Shown: in pieces, positions 1 through 11,800 of the stretch
Position numbering within the stretch: position 1 is the stretch's first letter
How the letters are laid out: each line of letters begins with the position of its first letter
Assembly (NCBI GenBank): GCA_003254905.1
Contig: QANU01094832.1
Span: 306,930-370,929 of the forward strand
Source of the DNA: Nissolia schottii
Lineage: Eukaryota > Streptophyta > Magnoliopsida > Fabales > Fabaceae
Direction: 5' to 3'
DNA length: 64,000 bases
Position numbers and translations under genes: made by a program
The notes under the pieces: model-generated
Databases searched by the model: none
Told to the model about the DNA's origin: nothing
The model's input: the letters and a program-made list of their open reading frames with translations, nothing else

Positions 1-311
1 GAGGGAGGAGGGTGGGTGGTGGGGTTTGCCTTTTCTTTTTCTTTTTTTTCTTTTTTCTTTAATTTTTAAATTAATTTCGGGTCGGGTCAGGTGGAGATAT
101 GGGCCAAATTTTTAAATTTCTGGTCGTGCCACGTGGCATCCCACGTGGCACGCCACATCAGCGCCGCGTCAGTGCCACGTCAGCCCAGTCAACCCTCACC
201 CCACCGCAGGGACTAAAACCTAATTTTACAATTTTGCAAGGACTAAAACTTTTATGCAGGGACTAAAATTAAACTTTCTAATTTTATAAGGACTAAAAAC
301 ATAATTAACCC
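1..311. repeat. end of a dispersed repeat, GGACTAAAA-type terminus
   Basis: This GC-richer block is unlike the AT-rich DNA that follows. It carries two near-palindromic TGCCACGTGGCA-like motifs around 126-150 and further CCACGTCA motifs to about 183. Four spaced copies of GGGACTAAAA or GGACTAAAA follow between about 207 and 298. It ends in CATAATTAACCC, the complement of the GGGTTAAT...TTTTTAGTCC ends that are common on legume DNA-type repeats. The left part lies outside the window, so neither the other end nor a target duplication can be seen. The foldback element at 22091 has a similar end. Confidence 0.5.
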
Positions 312-1076
312 TTTATAATAAGTTTAAATCTTATCAACTTTAGTGGAGAGATATATAATTATTTTTCTGCTTTAGTGAAAACAGTTCACCCTAATTTTAT
401 TGTGAGCGTGTTAAAATGGTCATATTTTTATTTAGACATGCCAATAAAAAACCCTTCCATGTTGGTATGGAAGCAGCATTTGTTTTAAAAAGTAAAAGGA
501 ATTTATTTTTATTTTTATATGCAAAAGAGAGCTCTTGAGAACTTTATTTAATGAGTCATTTTCTTTAATTATAACATCATTTTGCTCTGGTTCAGAAAGA
601 ATGAACTATTCTAGCCTTTAAGTTTATTATTGGTTGTAAAAAATATAAATTTTTTTATACTTCAAAAATTACATTTAATGAAGGTTGAATTTAGGACCTC
701 ATACATCATCGATTTAAAAAAAAATTAGTATCTTATTTGGACATTTAATTAAAAGTAATTTTAACATGAGATGTTTTGTTTGAATTATTGGATGATACAA
801 AAAAACCGAATAATTTTATGCTATTCCCATAACATTTAATCCCATGTTAAAAATCAACGAAATGAGTATGAAATGTTTTAAAATATTATTATTTGTTGTA
901 AGGTTAAAAAGCACTTCTGTGTCCAAATTGTAGGGTATATATTACTCAAATGATATACGTGTGGGAATATAGAATAAAGGTATTTAAAGTGACAATTTTT
1001 TTTTTGTAAAGTGCTCATTTCTATTAGTAATTTTCAATAGGGTAATACCCTTATGTATAATGTTTAAACATGTGGA

Positions 1077-1121
<45 letters not shown>

Positions 1122-1670
1122 CCATGGAAGAAAAGAAGCTTTACATGGGCAATATAATCAATTTTTTCAAGAGCGCAATTGATTGATTAATCCAAAAAAA
1201 GGAATCTGATTCCAGAAAGGCACAAAGAGGGGTTGATGATGGTGGCGTACAAGGCCTCTTGGAGTGGTCAAAAAGCTACATACCAATGTTCCTCCAGAGA
1301 AAGGAAAACATAAAACTTTTAAGGCAAATAAATAATTCAAACTTTTTTAAAGGTTAAAACCTTAATTAAATTGGTATTTCAAAGAGTTGTGAGACATCAA
1401 TTTGAGATTTTCAAAAGCTTAAAATATATTTTAAGTTAGTCCGAAAGTTAAGTTTATCTACGTTACTATATATATTGATAATCTGAATATCATGGATTAA
1501 CTTAAAATCAGATTGATCTTTCGAGAACTAAGTTGATATCACAAATTGATGTGATTTTTATTTTATAATACCCTTTGATGGTATAAGAAAGGATCAATAT
1601 CATATTTGTTTAGTTTATTGATGATAGAACAATCTAACCAAACAAGCAAAACTCTTGCTCCTACCACAGA
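312..1670. other. AT-rich intergenic DNA, upstream of the CHUP1-like gene
   Basis: No coding sequence is recognisable. The region holds an (AG)n microsatellite at about 1079-1119. A weak imperfect foldback at about 1335-1575 has arms that both contain AACTTA/TAAGTT-rich text. The last 100 bases are the promoter and leader of the gene that starts at 1671. Confidence 0.5.
1079..1119. repeat. (AG)n microsatellite
   Basis: About twenty uninterrupted AG dinucleotides, roughly 550 bases upstream of the CHUP1-like start codon. Confidence 0.9.
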
Positions 1671-3410
1671 ATGGAAAACACAACATTGAAGGCAGAGAAT
1701 CTAAGGCCAATCATCCTCAAAGCTGGTGTTCCTTTGGCTGTTTCCATTGCTGGTGTAATCTATGCATGGCTCATTTCAAAGAAAGTGACATCCAAATCCT
1801 CTTCCATACATGAAGTAGATACTACTAGTTATCAAAGCCTTTCTTCTGTGATGGGAGAAGATGATGACCAAGAACTTGATGATAGTAACCCTTCTGGGAG
1901 ACTGGTGATCCATGACAACCCTTGTTCGGAGCAAGACATCGGCGGCCTTCGAAGCAAAATTGAAGGGCTTCAGGCATTGAATCTCCAATTTGAGAGGTTT
2001 TGTGACATGAAGGAGCAAGAGTCATTGCTTGTGGAGATCAAGAACATGTTGTCAATAGAGGCGGCGCGCGCCGAGTTCTTGGACAAGGAGATTTCATCCT
2101 TGGAGAGATCGAACTTGAGGCTTGAGAATTTTGTGCTGCAATACCTTACGATTGTTGACAAGGTTGAGTATTGGAGATCAGAGAATAGATTGCTTCAAAA
2201 GAAGGTTCACAAGCTGACAAGGAAATCGAAGGCGCAGGATATGAAGATCAAGGCAGGGGAAGAAGAGATCTTGAGGAGCCATGATGAATTGACGACAAAG
2301 ATTTGTGTTATCAATAAGTTGGAAGATGAAATCAAAGAGATGCAGGATGAGAAGAATGAACTTGTGAACAAGCTTGACATGGCAGAAAAAGCATATGCAT
2401 CTAAGGTACATAAGGAACATCAACATTCCACATAAAATTTTCTTCCTTTCGTTTTGAGAAATGTTTTTTGAATCCGTGAATTAGACACCATTTTGGACAC
2501 CTGAAATCAATGCGTAAATTACTTGAGAATTTCAATTATGTTTCTAGTAAATATGTTTGTTAGATGTGGTAAGATAATTAGTAATAGATGCGATATTCTT
2601 TCACTAGATTCATTAATAAAATAATTGAAGTCTCCATTTACTAGATACATGATTGATCATATTTTTCTTTGGTAGATATATAATGCAAGTGAAATTTCAA
2701 CCGAAAACAATATGATCAAGATAATAAATAAATAGGTATCAATATGTTAATTAATCGAGATTTTAATTTCGGTTTTGATGAATGTGATAAGGTTACTAAT
2801 ACTATATGTAATATTTTTATACCGAATACATGATTCTCCATATTTTCTCACGACAGATTGATCACTAGTAATGGAGCTGAAACTCGGGATTATATATTTG
2901 TAGGTTGAAGAAGCAGGAGAGGTGAGCAATGAAGATTACAAGAAGCTTCACAATGAATTGGAGAGAGTGAAGAAGGAACGTGAAGATGAAGTTGAAGAAT
3001 TGATTCACTTGAGGTGGACCAATGCATGCTTAAGGCATGAGATAATGAGGCACCAAGAACAACAACATGATCTATTCAACAGAGACAACATAGGATTTGA
3101 ATTTGAAGGAATAAGAAGTGGAGTTGTTATGCATTATGAGTCAGACCATGAATTGCATCATTCATTTATGGATCATAACAATATAACTGTGCCTTGCTTT
3201 GGTTCTTCTGGCCATAGTAACAGTGATCATCATCATCATGCTTTTTCCAAGAGGAAGAGGTTGCTTAGAAGGCTTAAGAGATGGGTGAGACCCGAGGGAG
3301 AAAATCATGTGAGGAATAACTACAAGTGCCTGGGTATGCATTCTGTTCCACATGTAGCCAAGGAAACAACAACTCATGTTCCTGCTAGGAGGTCTTTTTC
3401 TGGTGCTTGA
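1671..3410 (+). CDS. CHUP1-like coiled-coil membrane-anchored protein
   Basis: Two exons, 1671-2405 and 2904-3410, separated by a GT-AG intron in phase 0, give 413 residues. Residues about 14-36 form one hydrophobic segment (IILKAGVPLAVSIAGVIYAW) directly after the start, which suits an N-terminal outer-membrane anchor. Residues about 85-270 are rich in E, K, L and Q in coiled-coil style. The segment LRWTNACLRHEI just after the exon junction matches the LRW-NACLR motif of the CHUP1 family. A basic patch (KRKRLLRRLKRW) lies near the C-terminus. In the family, CHUP1 links chloroplasts to actin for photorelocation. This protein lacks the long proline-rich and C-terminal domain of true CHUP1, so it belongs with the short CHUP1-like members (Arabidopsis At1g07120 type) of uncertain function. 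Family call is firm; an identical function to CHUP1 is not implied. Confidence 0.85.
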
Positions 3411-4419
3411 GTCTGACCATCCGAAGCACTGTTGTTTAATTATATATTGTTATATTATTAAAGTTGTTTGACTTTTATAATTAATACTTCAGATGAGTGA
3501 ATCTAATATCATATGATTGAAGGAATAATGAAATAGTCTAGCTTGTAATTCTAGAAGCTAATTAAGCTTTATGTTTTATCGTGGGAACAAGACTTTGATC
3601 TAAATGGACGAGTTCTATCACACACATATGTACTAATAGTTTGCTGCAGCAAACTATTAGTAACCATTTATAACCTTTTATAATTTCATGAGGTTGTAAA
3701 AAAAATGATAAATTATTATGTATATTTCATAACAATGGATTTGCTCATTTTACCTTTTTTTTCTTCTAATTTAAGGGGTTAATTTAGTCAAATCCATATT
3801 TTGTTTAATCATAGTGAATTGATATCCTCTTAAAATTAATTAATGGTAACAATATTTAACCATACAATTTGATTTTGAAAATATAAAAATTCATCCTTAA
3901 AATTTTCTATTAACAATCTTACGAAGGAATAACAAAATTCGACCACACATTTATAGAATAAATTTTAGTTGACTTGAATGAATAAATATATTTTAGAAAC
4001 ATAATACTAAAACAACTTCATTGTTATAATCTTGCCCTAAATATTAAAAGGAAAAAAACACTCAGCTCAAATACTTAAGGAAAAGGTCAATAATTGATTT
4101 AAAAATATACATATTCAACTAGCCATATTATTTGTTTTTGTTTTTGCCTCCCATTTTTATTTTTTTTCTTTTATCGTGACATGGCATATATATAATTGCA
4201 TCAATAATCCAAATATTCTAAGTTCTAAAAAAGTGAGTCATGTTTCTGTGATTTCTAAATGCTTGAAAGTTGTGGATGAAATCAACCACGTTATCCTCTT
4301 TATAGTTTCTTTCTCTTTCCTCTCTAACTAAAATAAAATTAAACATAAAATAAAAAAATAAAACTAAATTAGATTCTGGTCTCAATTTTGAAGTGTGCAA
4401 CCAACAACAACAACAAACT
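3411..4419. other. intergenic: CHUP1-like 3' end and FKBP promoter
   Basis: AT-rich spacer between two genes in the same orientation. I see no repeat with clear ends. The last 50 bases, rich in CAA, look like the FKBP 5' leader. Confidence 0.5.
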
Positions 4420-7400
4420 ATGCTCCTCCATTGCCCTCTTACCTCAATTCTCTTCACAAGTAAGTATTATTATTACTCTCTCTTCTCTACGCTTATTTAT
4501 CCTAATGAATGTTGAATTTTATGCAAAATTATGCTAAGTTAATTTGTTATATAACTCCACAGGAACACATAAAAGAATTAACAAGAAGATTTCATATAGG
4601 TTAACATGCCAATGCTCATATTCTTCATCATCCAACAAAGCTGCTTCAGAACCAGCTAATGTGTCTTTAGAGATTGAAGGAAGGAGGGCATTGCTCACTT
4701 GTCTCCTCACAACTTGTTAGTTTAATGATAACTTTCAATATTCTCCTTCTTCTTCTTCTTTTTTTATAATTTTTCTTATTTTTATTCATTTCATTCACCT
4801 TAGCTTCTATATCTGCACATAATTTTTATCAAATGGGTTCTATACCAAGTCAAAAAAAAGGAAAGATTTTGTTCCTTATTTCATTCATTGTATTTGATCT
4901 TTGTGGTGTCTGCAATTTGAAGTTGTTATTTTGGGTTAATTTCAATTGATGGTAACATATTCCACGAGGAGGAACTTGTAAATTCGTTTTTAAAAAATTG
5001 TGTTATAATAGTAGCAAGAATCAAATACTTTTTGCTCATGTTGCAAAACATAATTGCGTGGTTAAAAGTTTTTTATACTATACATGTGTCTTGGCACAAT
5101 GGTATCGTTGTTGCCTTGTTACTTAGAGGGATTCAAATTTTAGAAACGGTCTCTTTGTTTGCAAGAGTAACACTGTGTACATCTTAGCTTCCTAGACCCT
5201 ACTAGGTGGGAAGCTCTGTGCACTAGACTGCCTTTTTATACTATATGTATGTGTTCTAGAGGATGAACCTTGGCGCAATGATAAGATTGCTTGCCTTGTG
5301 ACCTTACTTGAAGGTCACATGTTCAAATTTTGGAAACAGTCTCTTTATTTGCAGGAGTAAGATAGCCTTGTCCACTGGGCCGCCCTTTTATGTGTGTGTT
5401 CCGTGTGGCTTGATTGAATGATTTATGTAATGTCAGTTGCTGGAGTGTATACATGTGATGTGGCTGGAGCTGTTAGCACAAGTAGAAGAGCTGTATGTGT
5501 CCACCTCTTTCCATTGTCTTCTTTGATTTTCTCTCAGATATTTGAAGAAATGACGGTTCTCAAATCCAACTAGTTATTGAAATTGTGCATTTTATTTTTT
5601 ATATTTTGGTTTTTGCAGCTAAGAGGGGCAAAAATTCCTGAAAGTGATTTTACAAGCCTGCCCAATGGTTTGAAGTAAGTGCATGGATGTTAATCACCTC
5701 TGAAATTTCCCTGATATTGTGGATCTTTCTATCTCATGAATTTGTATAAGATGACTAATGACTATTTCGCTATTAGTAATCTTTCAAGTTTGTCCTTGGC
5801 CTTTTCAGAATCAGTCAAGTTCGTCCCGGAGTTATAGAAATGGTCACATTAATCCAAGAGGTCACCACAAGCCAATCAAATTAGTCATTCAACATCGGTT
5901 AAATTAGTCCCTCTTAGGGACTAACTTGACTAACTTTTGGCAATCTTAGGGACTAATATGATTGTTTCTTTTAACTTGAGGACAACTTAATCGATTTTGA
6001 CAATCTTGGGGATGAATTTGAAGGTTTACAAAAAAATATTTGATCACATAGAAATTTCTCCATCTAAGAACTAGCACATTGATTTGAAGTTTTCTTCGGT
6101 CTAGAGAAACAGATCTGTCACTTTTCTTTGCCTGGAGCATTGCATAGACTGATTTAGACACGAAAAATTTGAAGTCTTGTGCCGTGTCGTGTCATAAATT
6201 GTGTCTGATTTAAGTGTCCGTGCTTCATAGCTTATAAAATCTTTTAAACAATACCAGAGGCGCCAGAGACTTTGCCATAATTTTGTTGTCCGAATGATGT
6301 GAGTGAGGTGATGGAAACTCTAATATCTTCAGGTACTATGATTTGAAGGTTGGGCAAGGAGCTGAGGCTGTAAAAGGATCTCGTGTCGCAGTACGGTTGT
6401 GAGCCAGTTAGATTTGTTTCACTCATTTGGTGCTTTTGCATATTACATTGAGTTAACTTATTACTACTTATAGATTTTGATATGATACACAAGCTAAACC
6501 CTTTCAAAATTTTCCCTAAGGAGAATGAATATGCATGAACACCTTTCAGAACATTAACTTAAGTTGTGGGATTACTATGTAGTTTGATCTTTGGTACTTG
6601 CAAACTTTGACATCGTCCAAATCTTTTCAACTTATACGCATATAGCACCATTGTTACACAGCCTTATTCTTGAAGCGGAGAGGCCGTTTCCAGAATTTGA
6701 ACCCGTGAGGTGCAACAACCTTACTGTTGCACCAAGACTCGTCTTCTCTCTCTCACATAACATTAAAGAAAGTAATATTTTATTGAGTGGCTTATTTTTG
6801 TGGACACATTTAAACTCGAAGTTAAGGGGACTTCTGAACCTGATTTTTCTTTGTCCAATTGTGACAGAATGACACATGCATCCATTTCTATTGATTCAAT
6901 CATTTTCTCCCCCCTCCCCCAATTATCTATTCCCTGATTTTAATTTTCAATCTGTTATTAGGTGATTGACTATAATTCAGAATTCAGGAATAATCAGATT
7001 TTCATGTTGTAGGTGCACTATGTTGCTAAATGGAAAGGTATCACTTTTATGACTAGTAGACAAGGAATGGGTGTCGGAGGAGGAACGGTATGATCTAAGT
7101 AACTCGACAAAAAGTTCACATATGTTTCTATATATTACCAAAATAACGAGATTAATTTCAATGCACTATCAGCGTAAAAGAGTTTTTACACTATCATCTG
7201 ATCATGTGTGACACGTCAGCTTTGGTTTTTGATTGATGAGAAATAGTTAAATGATTGCAGCCCTATGGATTTGATGTAGGCCAATCTGAGAGGGGAACAG
7301 TCCTCAAAGGGTTGGATTTTGGTGTACAAGGCATGCGAGTAGGAGGCCAGGTTAGAACACATTCTTCAGTCTCATGGTAGACCTTTTAAGATTATTGGGC

Positions 7401-8232
7401 TGTTTGGATAAGTTTTTGAAGGAAGTACTTCTTTAGAAGCAGGATCAGAAGCAGAAGCAAAAGTAGAAGCAAATACATTTACAAGTTTGTGGCATGGGGT
7501 TTTGACATATCAATATAACTTTAGCTCAATGTTAGTAGTTGCATTAATATTTTTTGTGCAGTAGGGATGACGATCTTTGTTAGATTTTGGGTTGGATCAT
7601 TTGGCTTAAATCAAGCAATGATTTAGTATTTTTTTGGCAGAGATTATTAATTGTTCCTCCTGAACTTGCCTATGGAAGCAAGGGAGTCCAAGAAATACCT
7701 CCAAATGCAACAATAGAGGTGACTCATTCTGATCTCTTGGTTACATGACATGTTCCTGAAAAACTACAATGCGATTTACATCTAGCTGCGTGTCACATGG
7801 CTAATAACATTATTTGCTTATGCATCAACATATATTGACTAATATTCCAAGTTGAGTAATGATTAAATGTTTGCGCTCAAATCTAAGCTAAGCATCTAAT
7901 CATCAAGCTAAACATGAACTTTGTCAAACTCGGATCGGCTCACTTTCACCATTAACTCTCAATTGCTTAGTGTATGTTCTGTAGTTCCTCTGTAGTATCA
8001 TTAGGGCTCTCTCTATCTATTTCAAGTGGATTTATTTTCAGTATCCATTTTGATTGTTTGCTACCTTTTGTACTGCAGTTGGATGTTGAATTGCTTTCAA
8101 TCAAACAAAGTCCATTTGGGTAGGTAAAAGTGCCAAAAAGAATTCGTTGTCTATGTATTATAGCATTCCTTGTCGTTAAATTTCAATGATTTTGCGTTGT
8201 GCAGGACTCCTGTAAAGATAGTTGAAGGTTAA
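4420..8232 (+). CDS. thylakoid-lumen FKBP-type peptidyl-prolyl cis-trans isomerase
   Basis: Ten exons: 4420-4459, 4563-4715, 5437-5492, 5619-5674, 6333-6390, 7013-7087, 7261-7350, 7641-7718, 8079-8119, 8205-8232. They join in frame to 224 residues. Residues 1-50 are Ser/Lys/Arg-rich, like a chloroplast transit peptide. A twin arginine at 54-55 followed by a hydrophobic run and an A-G-A site near 74-76 looks like a Tat-type lumen signal. The FKBP domain fills about 105-215, with VHYVAKWKG, GYDVGQ-like, GLDFGVQGMRVGG and LAYGSKGVQEIPPNA blocks in family order. Proteins of this family isomerise X-Pro bonds, though many lumenal members have little activity. The C-terminal text SIKQSPFGTPVKIVEG resembles the Arabidopsis FKBP16-4/FKBP18 group; I cannot choose between them. 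Two introns hold repeats: a SINE pair in the second and a foldback element in the fourth. The gene converges on Cactin. Confidence 0.9.
5069..5254 (+). mobile_element. Au-type SINE, copy 1 (intronic)
   Basis: The tRNA-like head shows an A-box-like CTTGGCACAATGGTA at about 5090 and a degenerate B-box (GGGATTCAAATTTTAG). The body GTCTCTTTGTTTGCAAGAGT and CCTAGACCCTACTAGGTGGG match the consensus I recall for the legume/angiosperm Au SINE. The copy is bracketed by imperfect direct repeats TTTTTATACTATACATGTGT (about 5069) and TTTTTATACTATATGTATGT (about 5232), consistent with a target-site duplication. It lies in the second intron of the FKBP gene, in the gene's orientation. Confidence 0.7.
5258..5397 (+). 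mobile_element. Au-type SINE, copy 2 (intronic, adjacent)
   Basis: A second, somewhat better preserved head sits directly after copy 1: CTTGGCGCAATGATAAG (A box, about 5269) and GGTCACATGTTCAAATTTTG (B box, about 5314). The body GAAACAGTCTCTTTATTTGC follows. It ends near CGCCCTTTTATGTGTGTGTT, which again resembles the direct repeats that flank copy 1. The two copies are diverged, so they are not the product of a recent simple duplication. Confidence 0.7.
5776..6029. mobile_element. foldback (MITE-like) element in FKBP intron 4
   Basis: The left end GTAATCTTTCAAGTTTGTCC pairs imperfectly with the right end; the complement of the right end reads GTAAACCTTCAAATTCATCC. The interior has several GGGACTAA-type motifs in both orientations. 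The same ends and interior phrases (TTTGACAATCTT, GAATTTAAAGGTTT) recur in the element at 52190, so these are two members of one family. No coding capacity. Confidence 0.55.
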
Positions 8233-8810
8233 TTATCCAGAGGGCCAAGTTTGCAAGCTATGAGAAGAGTGTTCTTCCACACAGGCTGCTCTTATTTTTC
8301 CCTTGGTGTGAATGAATCTAGAATTTCACCCATTTCTGGACTCGCAAAGAAACAACATTAAAAAACAAAGATCGGAACTTTGATTGATGAAAAGTTTGCT
8401 TATTTGTATTTAATTCAGGATCAGTGCTTGTTCGAAGTGAGAAAGTTTATCAAATATGACCACAAGGAATAAATAACCAAAAGAGAGAGATAAAAAGCAA
8501 GAAAGTCAATTGCTTCCAAGCAGAGACCATGCTTCATATTGTTTAACCTCATTTAAACCTACTTCTATTTGTGTCAACTTTTAAAATTTCATGTCATAAT
8601 ATGGTACACCAATCAAATTTTCCTGGAAGTGACATTCATACAATTCTTTCAAAATGTCAAAATGCAAGTTGGCAAATTGTTGACATTAGTCCGTCTAGTA
8701 TAAACAAAGAAATTATGATTACAATCTCTGGCCCCTTTTGGAAAGACCCTTGTCTCACTCCAAGGTGTAAATTTCCCGTAGCAGAAACTGGAAGGTGCAT
8801 CGGTGGCTGA
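8233..8810. other. shared 3' region of convergent FKBP and Cactin genes
   Basis: The two stop codons face each other 578 bases apart. The stretch must hold both 3' UTRs and polyadenylation sites. An AATAAA-like AATAAATAACC lies near 8468 on the + strand. I see no other gene. Confidence 0.6.
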
Positions 8811-11800
8811 TTATCTGCGGTAGCGGTAGCGCTTGAAATTGAAGTACACGTGTAGAATTCCACGTTCAAACGTGCACTTAAAACCCTTCTTATGGGAGTA
8901 CTCCCATTCTTTGTTCACAATACGGAAAGCCTGTCACGGAAGAGACACAAAAATAAGTGATTCAGTTGAAAACTAAAAAAACCATCAGAACATCAAGAAC
9001 AGTAGTAACACACTACACTTACAATGTCTTCATATGGAGGTCCTGCATGGAACCTTATTATGCAAGTTTCACCATTGCTGCCATCCTTCTCAATAGTATA
9101 GGTTGGAGCTTTTGTCTTGTCTACAAGGTCAGGGTAGAAAATGTTGAATTTATACCCTTGCACAATCTTTGGTGGTGGATTGTCATGATCATAGTGAGTC
9201 TGATTATATTTGTTCCACTCATATCCGGTGTGAACACGGTTGAAATACTTCGGCTTCCTCGGCCTGTATTTGTCATGCCACCAATAAACCTGCTTCGACA
9301 TTCATCAATCATGTTAGAAACCTTAAACGACAAGGAGAATATAGTTAACAAGCATTTATTTGTTGTTAAAATATCAAAGTATTGAAAGAAAATTTATCCT
9401 TGAAGGTGACAACATTTTAGGCCATTACACAAAGTGAAAAAAAAAAACTATATAAATGGCCGAGACAGGTTACCTGCGAATCTAGATTCACTTCAGCACC
9501 AGAGCCAAACACTGCATCTCCATCTTCCATAGTTCCCATAGCTTTCATGGCCTTCATCTCAAAATTATCTTCAGGTGGAGCAGGCTTTGATGCCATTGCT
9601 TCCTGAATTCGTCTCTGCTGCTCTTCTAATACAGCCATACGCTTTCGCTCCTATGAATGCACCATCATGGTCAAGTTAGTACATGTATATAGATTCGGCA
9701 TCGCAATTAAAAACAATGTAAAGAAGATTACCAGTAGTGCCCTATCCTCTTCAGGGTCAATAGCTTCCTCATCGTCATCACCATGCACCAGTTCCGGTGA
9801 AAATGAACCAGGCTCATCTTCAGCTTCTTGATACTCCTCTCCTTTAATGGGTTCTGGCGAAAAGGATTCATCTGCAGATCGGACTATACAAGAATATCAA
9901 GTAAATATCAACATGAAATTTGGGATGGAGGAAGCCAATAAAATAGCTATGTTCCACAATCAACTAAACAAATGACAAAAAGCTTATGCCTTTGATGTCC
10001 TCAGTCTCTTCCTCAGATTTGAAAGCCCGAGCATCTTCAAGTTTATCTTCTTCATCCAATGGTTGTTCAAGGAGTTGCAAATGCTTGCGTAACATTTTAG
10101 CATGAATTTCTTTTAAACAAGCCTGTATTATTGCGGCAATAAATAATGGAGTGAAACAAGCCAATACTTTAAGGCACAAAAGATACACATAGGACAAGAA
10201 TATGACGGAGATTACCTTGGCCTTGTATATATGGAGGCGTTTTAAAACAGCCTCCCAATACTCAACCACCTTTGCTGTACCAGTACGCATCTCTGACTCA
10301 ATATGCACCTGTAGAGCTTCCAACTCTGCATGTGTCTTCCCATGCAATAGCTTCTTCACATCTGGCTCAATACTGGAATGAAGACCCCTTTCTTCTGCAA
10401 GCAGCTCAACTGGAGGTTCTTCTCCGCGCACCCTAGCTCGGTCAAGTGCATCTTTTTTTCGAGCTTCAGCTAGCTCCCAATCACACACCAGAAGGAGTGC
10501 CTGAATACATTGACCAATAAAAAGTCTTCAACTTTGAACATTAATTATAACATTTTTTAGGATAATAATAGCATGACTAATTTAGTTCCAAGCACCCACA
10601 ATGACCATATGTGTTAAACAGACAAGGAAAAGACTGGCATAGTCAACTAGCTCACTGGTCTCCATTTCATAGAACAAAACAGTAATTTCAGATCGAATCA
10701 GAAACATGATCCTTTATACCACAACTAGATACGATTCAGAGAGTCATATCCAATACTACTTAAAATGAATAAAATGAGATGATTGTATCATCAATTAGGT
10801 AGAAGTTACTAAGTAATAACTACTCTGTAAAGGACTATAAAGTAACCAAACAAACAATTAGAAAATGGATCATACCTCCCAATATTGTACGTGGGTTGGG
10901 GTGGCCCTGTCAAGGTCCAGATGCATTTTGATGTCATCTCGAAGCTCTTCCATTTCTTTCACTGTCAAACCCTGCGCCATATATGTCAAATTATTATTAT
11001 ATAACTGGTCCAACAATACTGACATTCCAAGCTGGAAACCTTTAGTCATACTAAGTGGCAGGGTTGATAAGTTTTTTGAGACCTTTATTTTACAACAGTT
11101 AAAGGAAAAGGTGACATGAAATGCTATACAGCTAAATATTAACCTTGAACACCATGTATGGTTCATTTATTTCTATATCCAAATCATCGGAGCCATTCAG
11201 CTGCTTGGTTAGGACATCAATTGGCTTGGCACGCCCTTCACGCAATCTAATCTCAGACCTCACCTTGCTTTGATCAAAATGGAACTGCAAAAGAAATTTG
11301 TCTGAATCATCATGTCAACAATATTATTTACCAACAACAAATGAAAAGAATTCAAGGAGGCATACTTCCTCTTCTCTTTTTTCCCAGTCCTGGAACTCTG
11401 CTCGAGCGCGTTCTCTAGCTAACAATGCCTGTGAGAGAGAATGTGAGTAAATCCCAAAAGGATAACATACTTTATACACTAGAAAGGCAGGGGAAAAATA
11501 ATTATGCCATATTAGAATGTAGCCACAACAGACAGGCCCTATCACGAAGCATGTCGGTGGGTTAGGTGGAATTTAGTCACTAATAGATTAAAAAGACAAC
11601 TAATAACAAATTATGAGATTGCACTTACCATCTCTTCCTCATGTTGTGCTTTCTCAAGTGCCCTTTCCTCTCTTCTTTTTTTCACTTTCTCAATTTCTGC
11701 CTGCATTATAATATTTAACAAGAACTTAGTGAAAATGTTAATGGTAGGCACTTTGGGAACATTTAGATGTTTGGCCATGTCATCTTATCATAACTCGCTA

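Noticed and set aside
8957-9385. 142-codon plus-strand open frame
   Set aside because: It is the antisense of the strongly conserved Cactin C-terminal exon 12.
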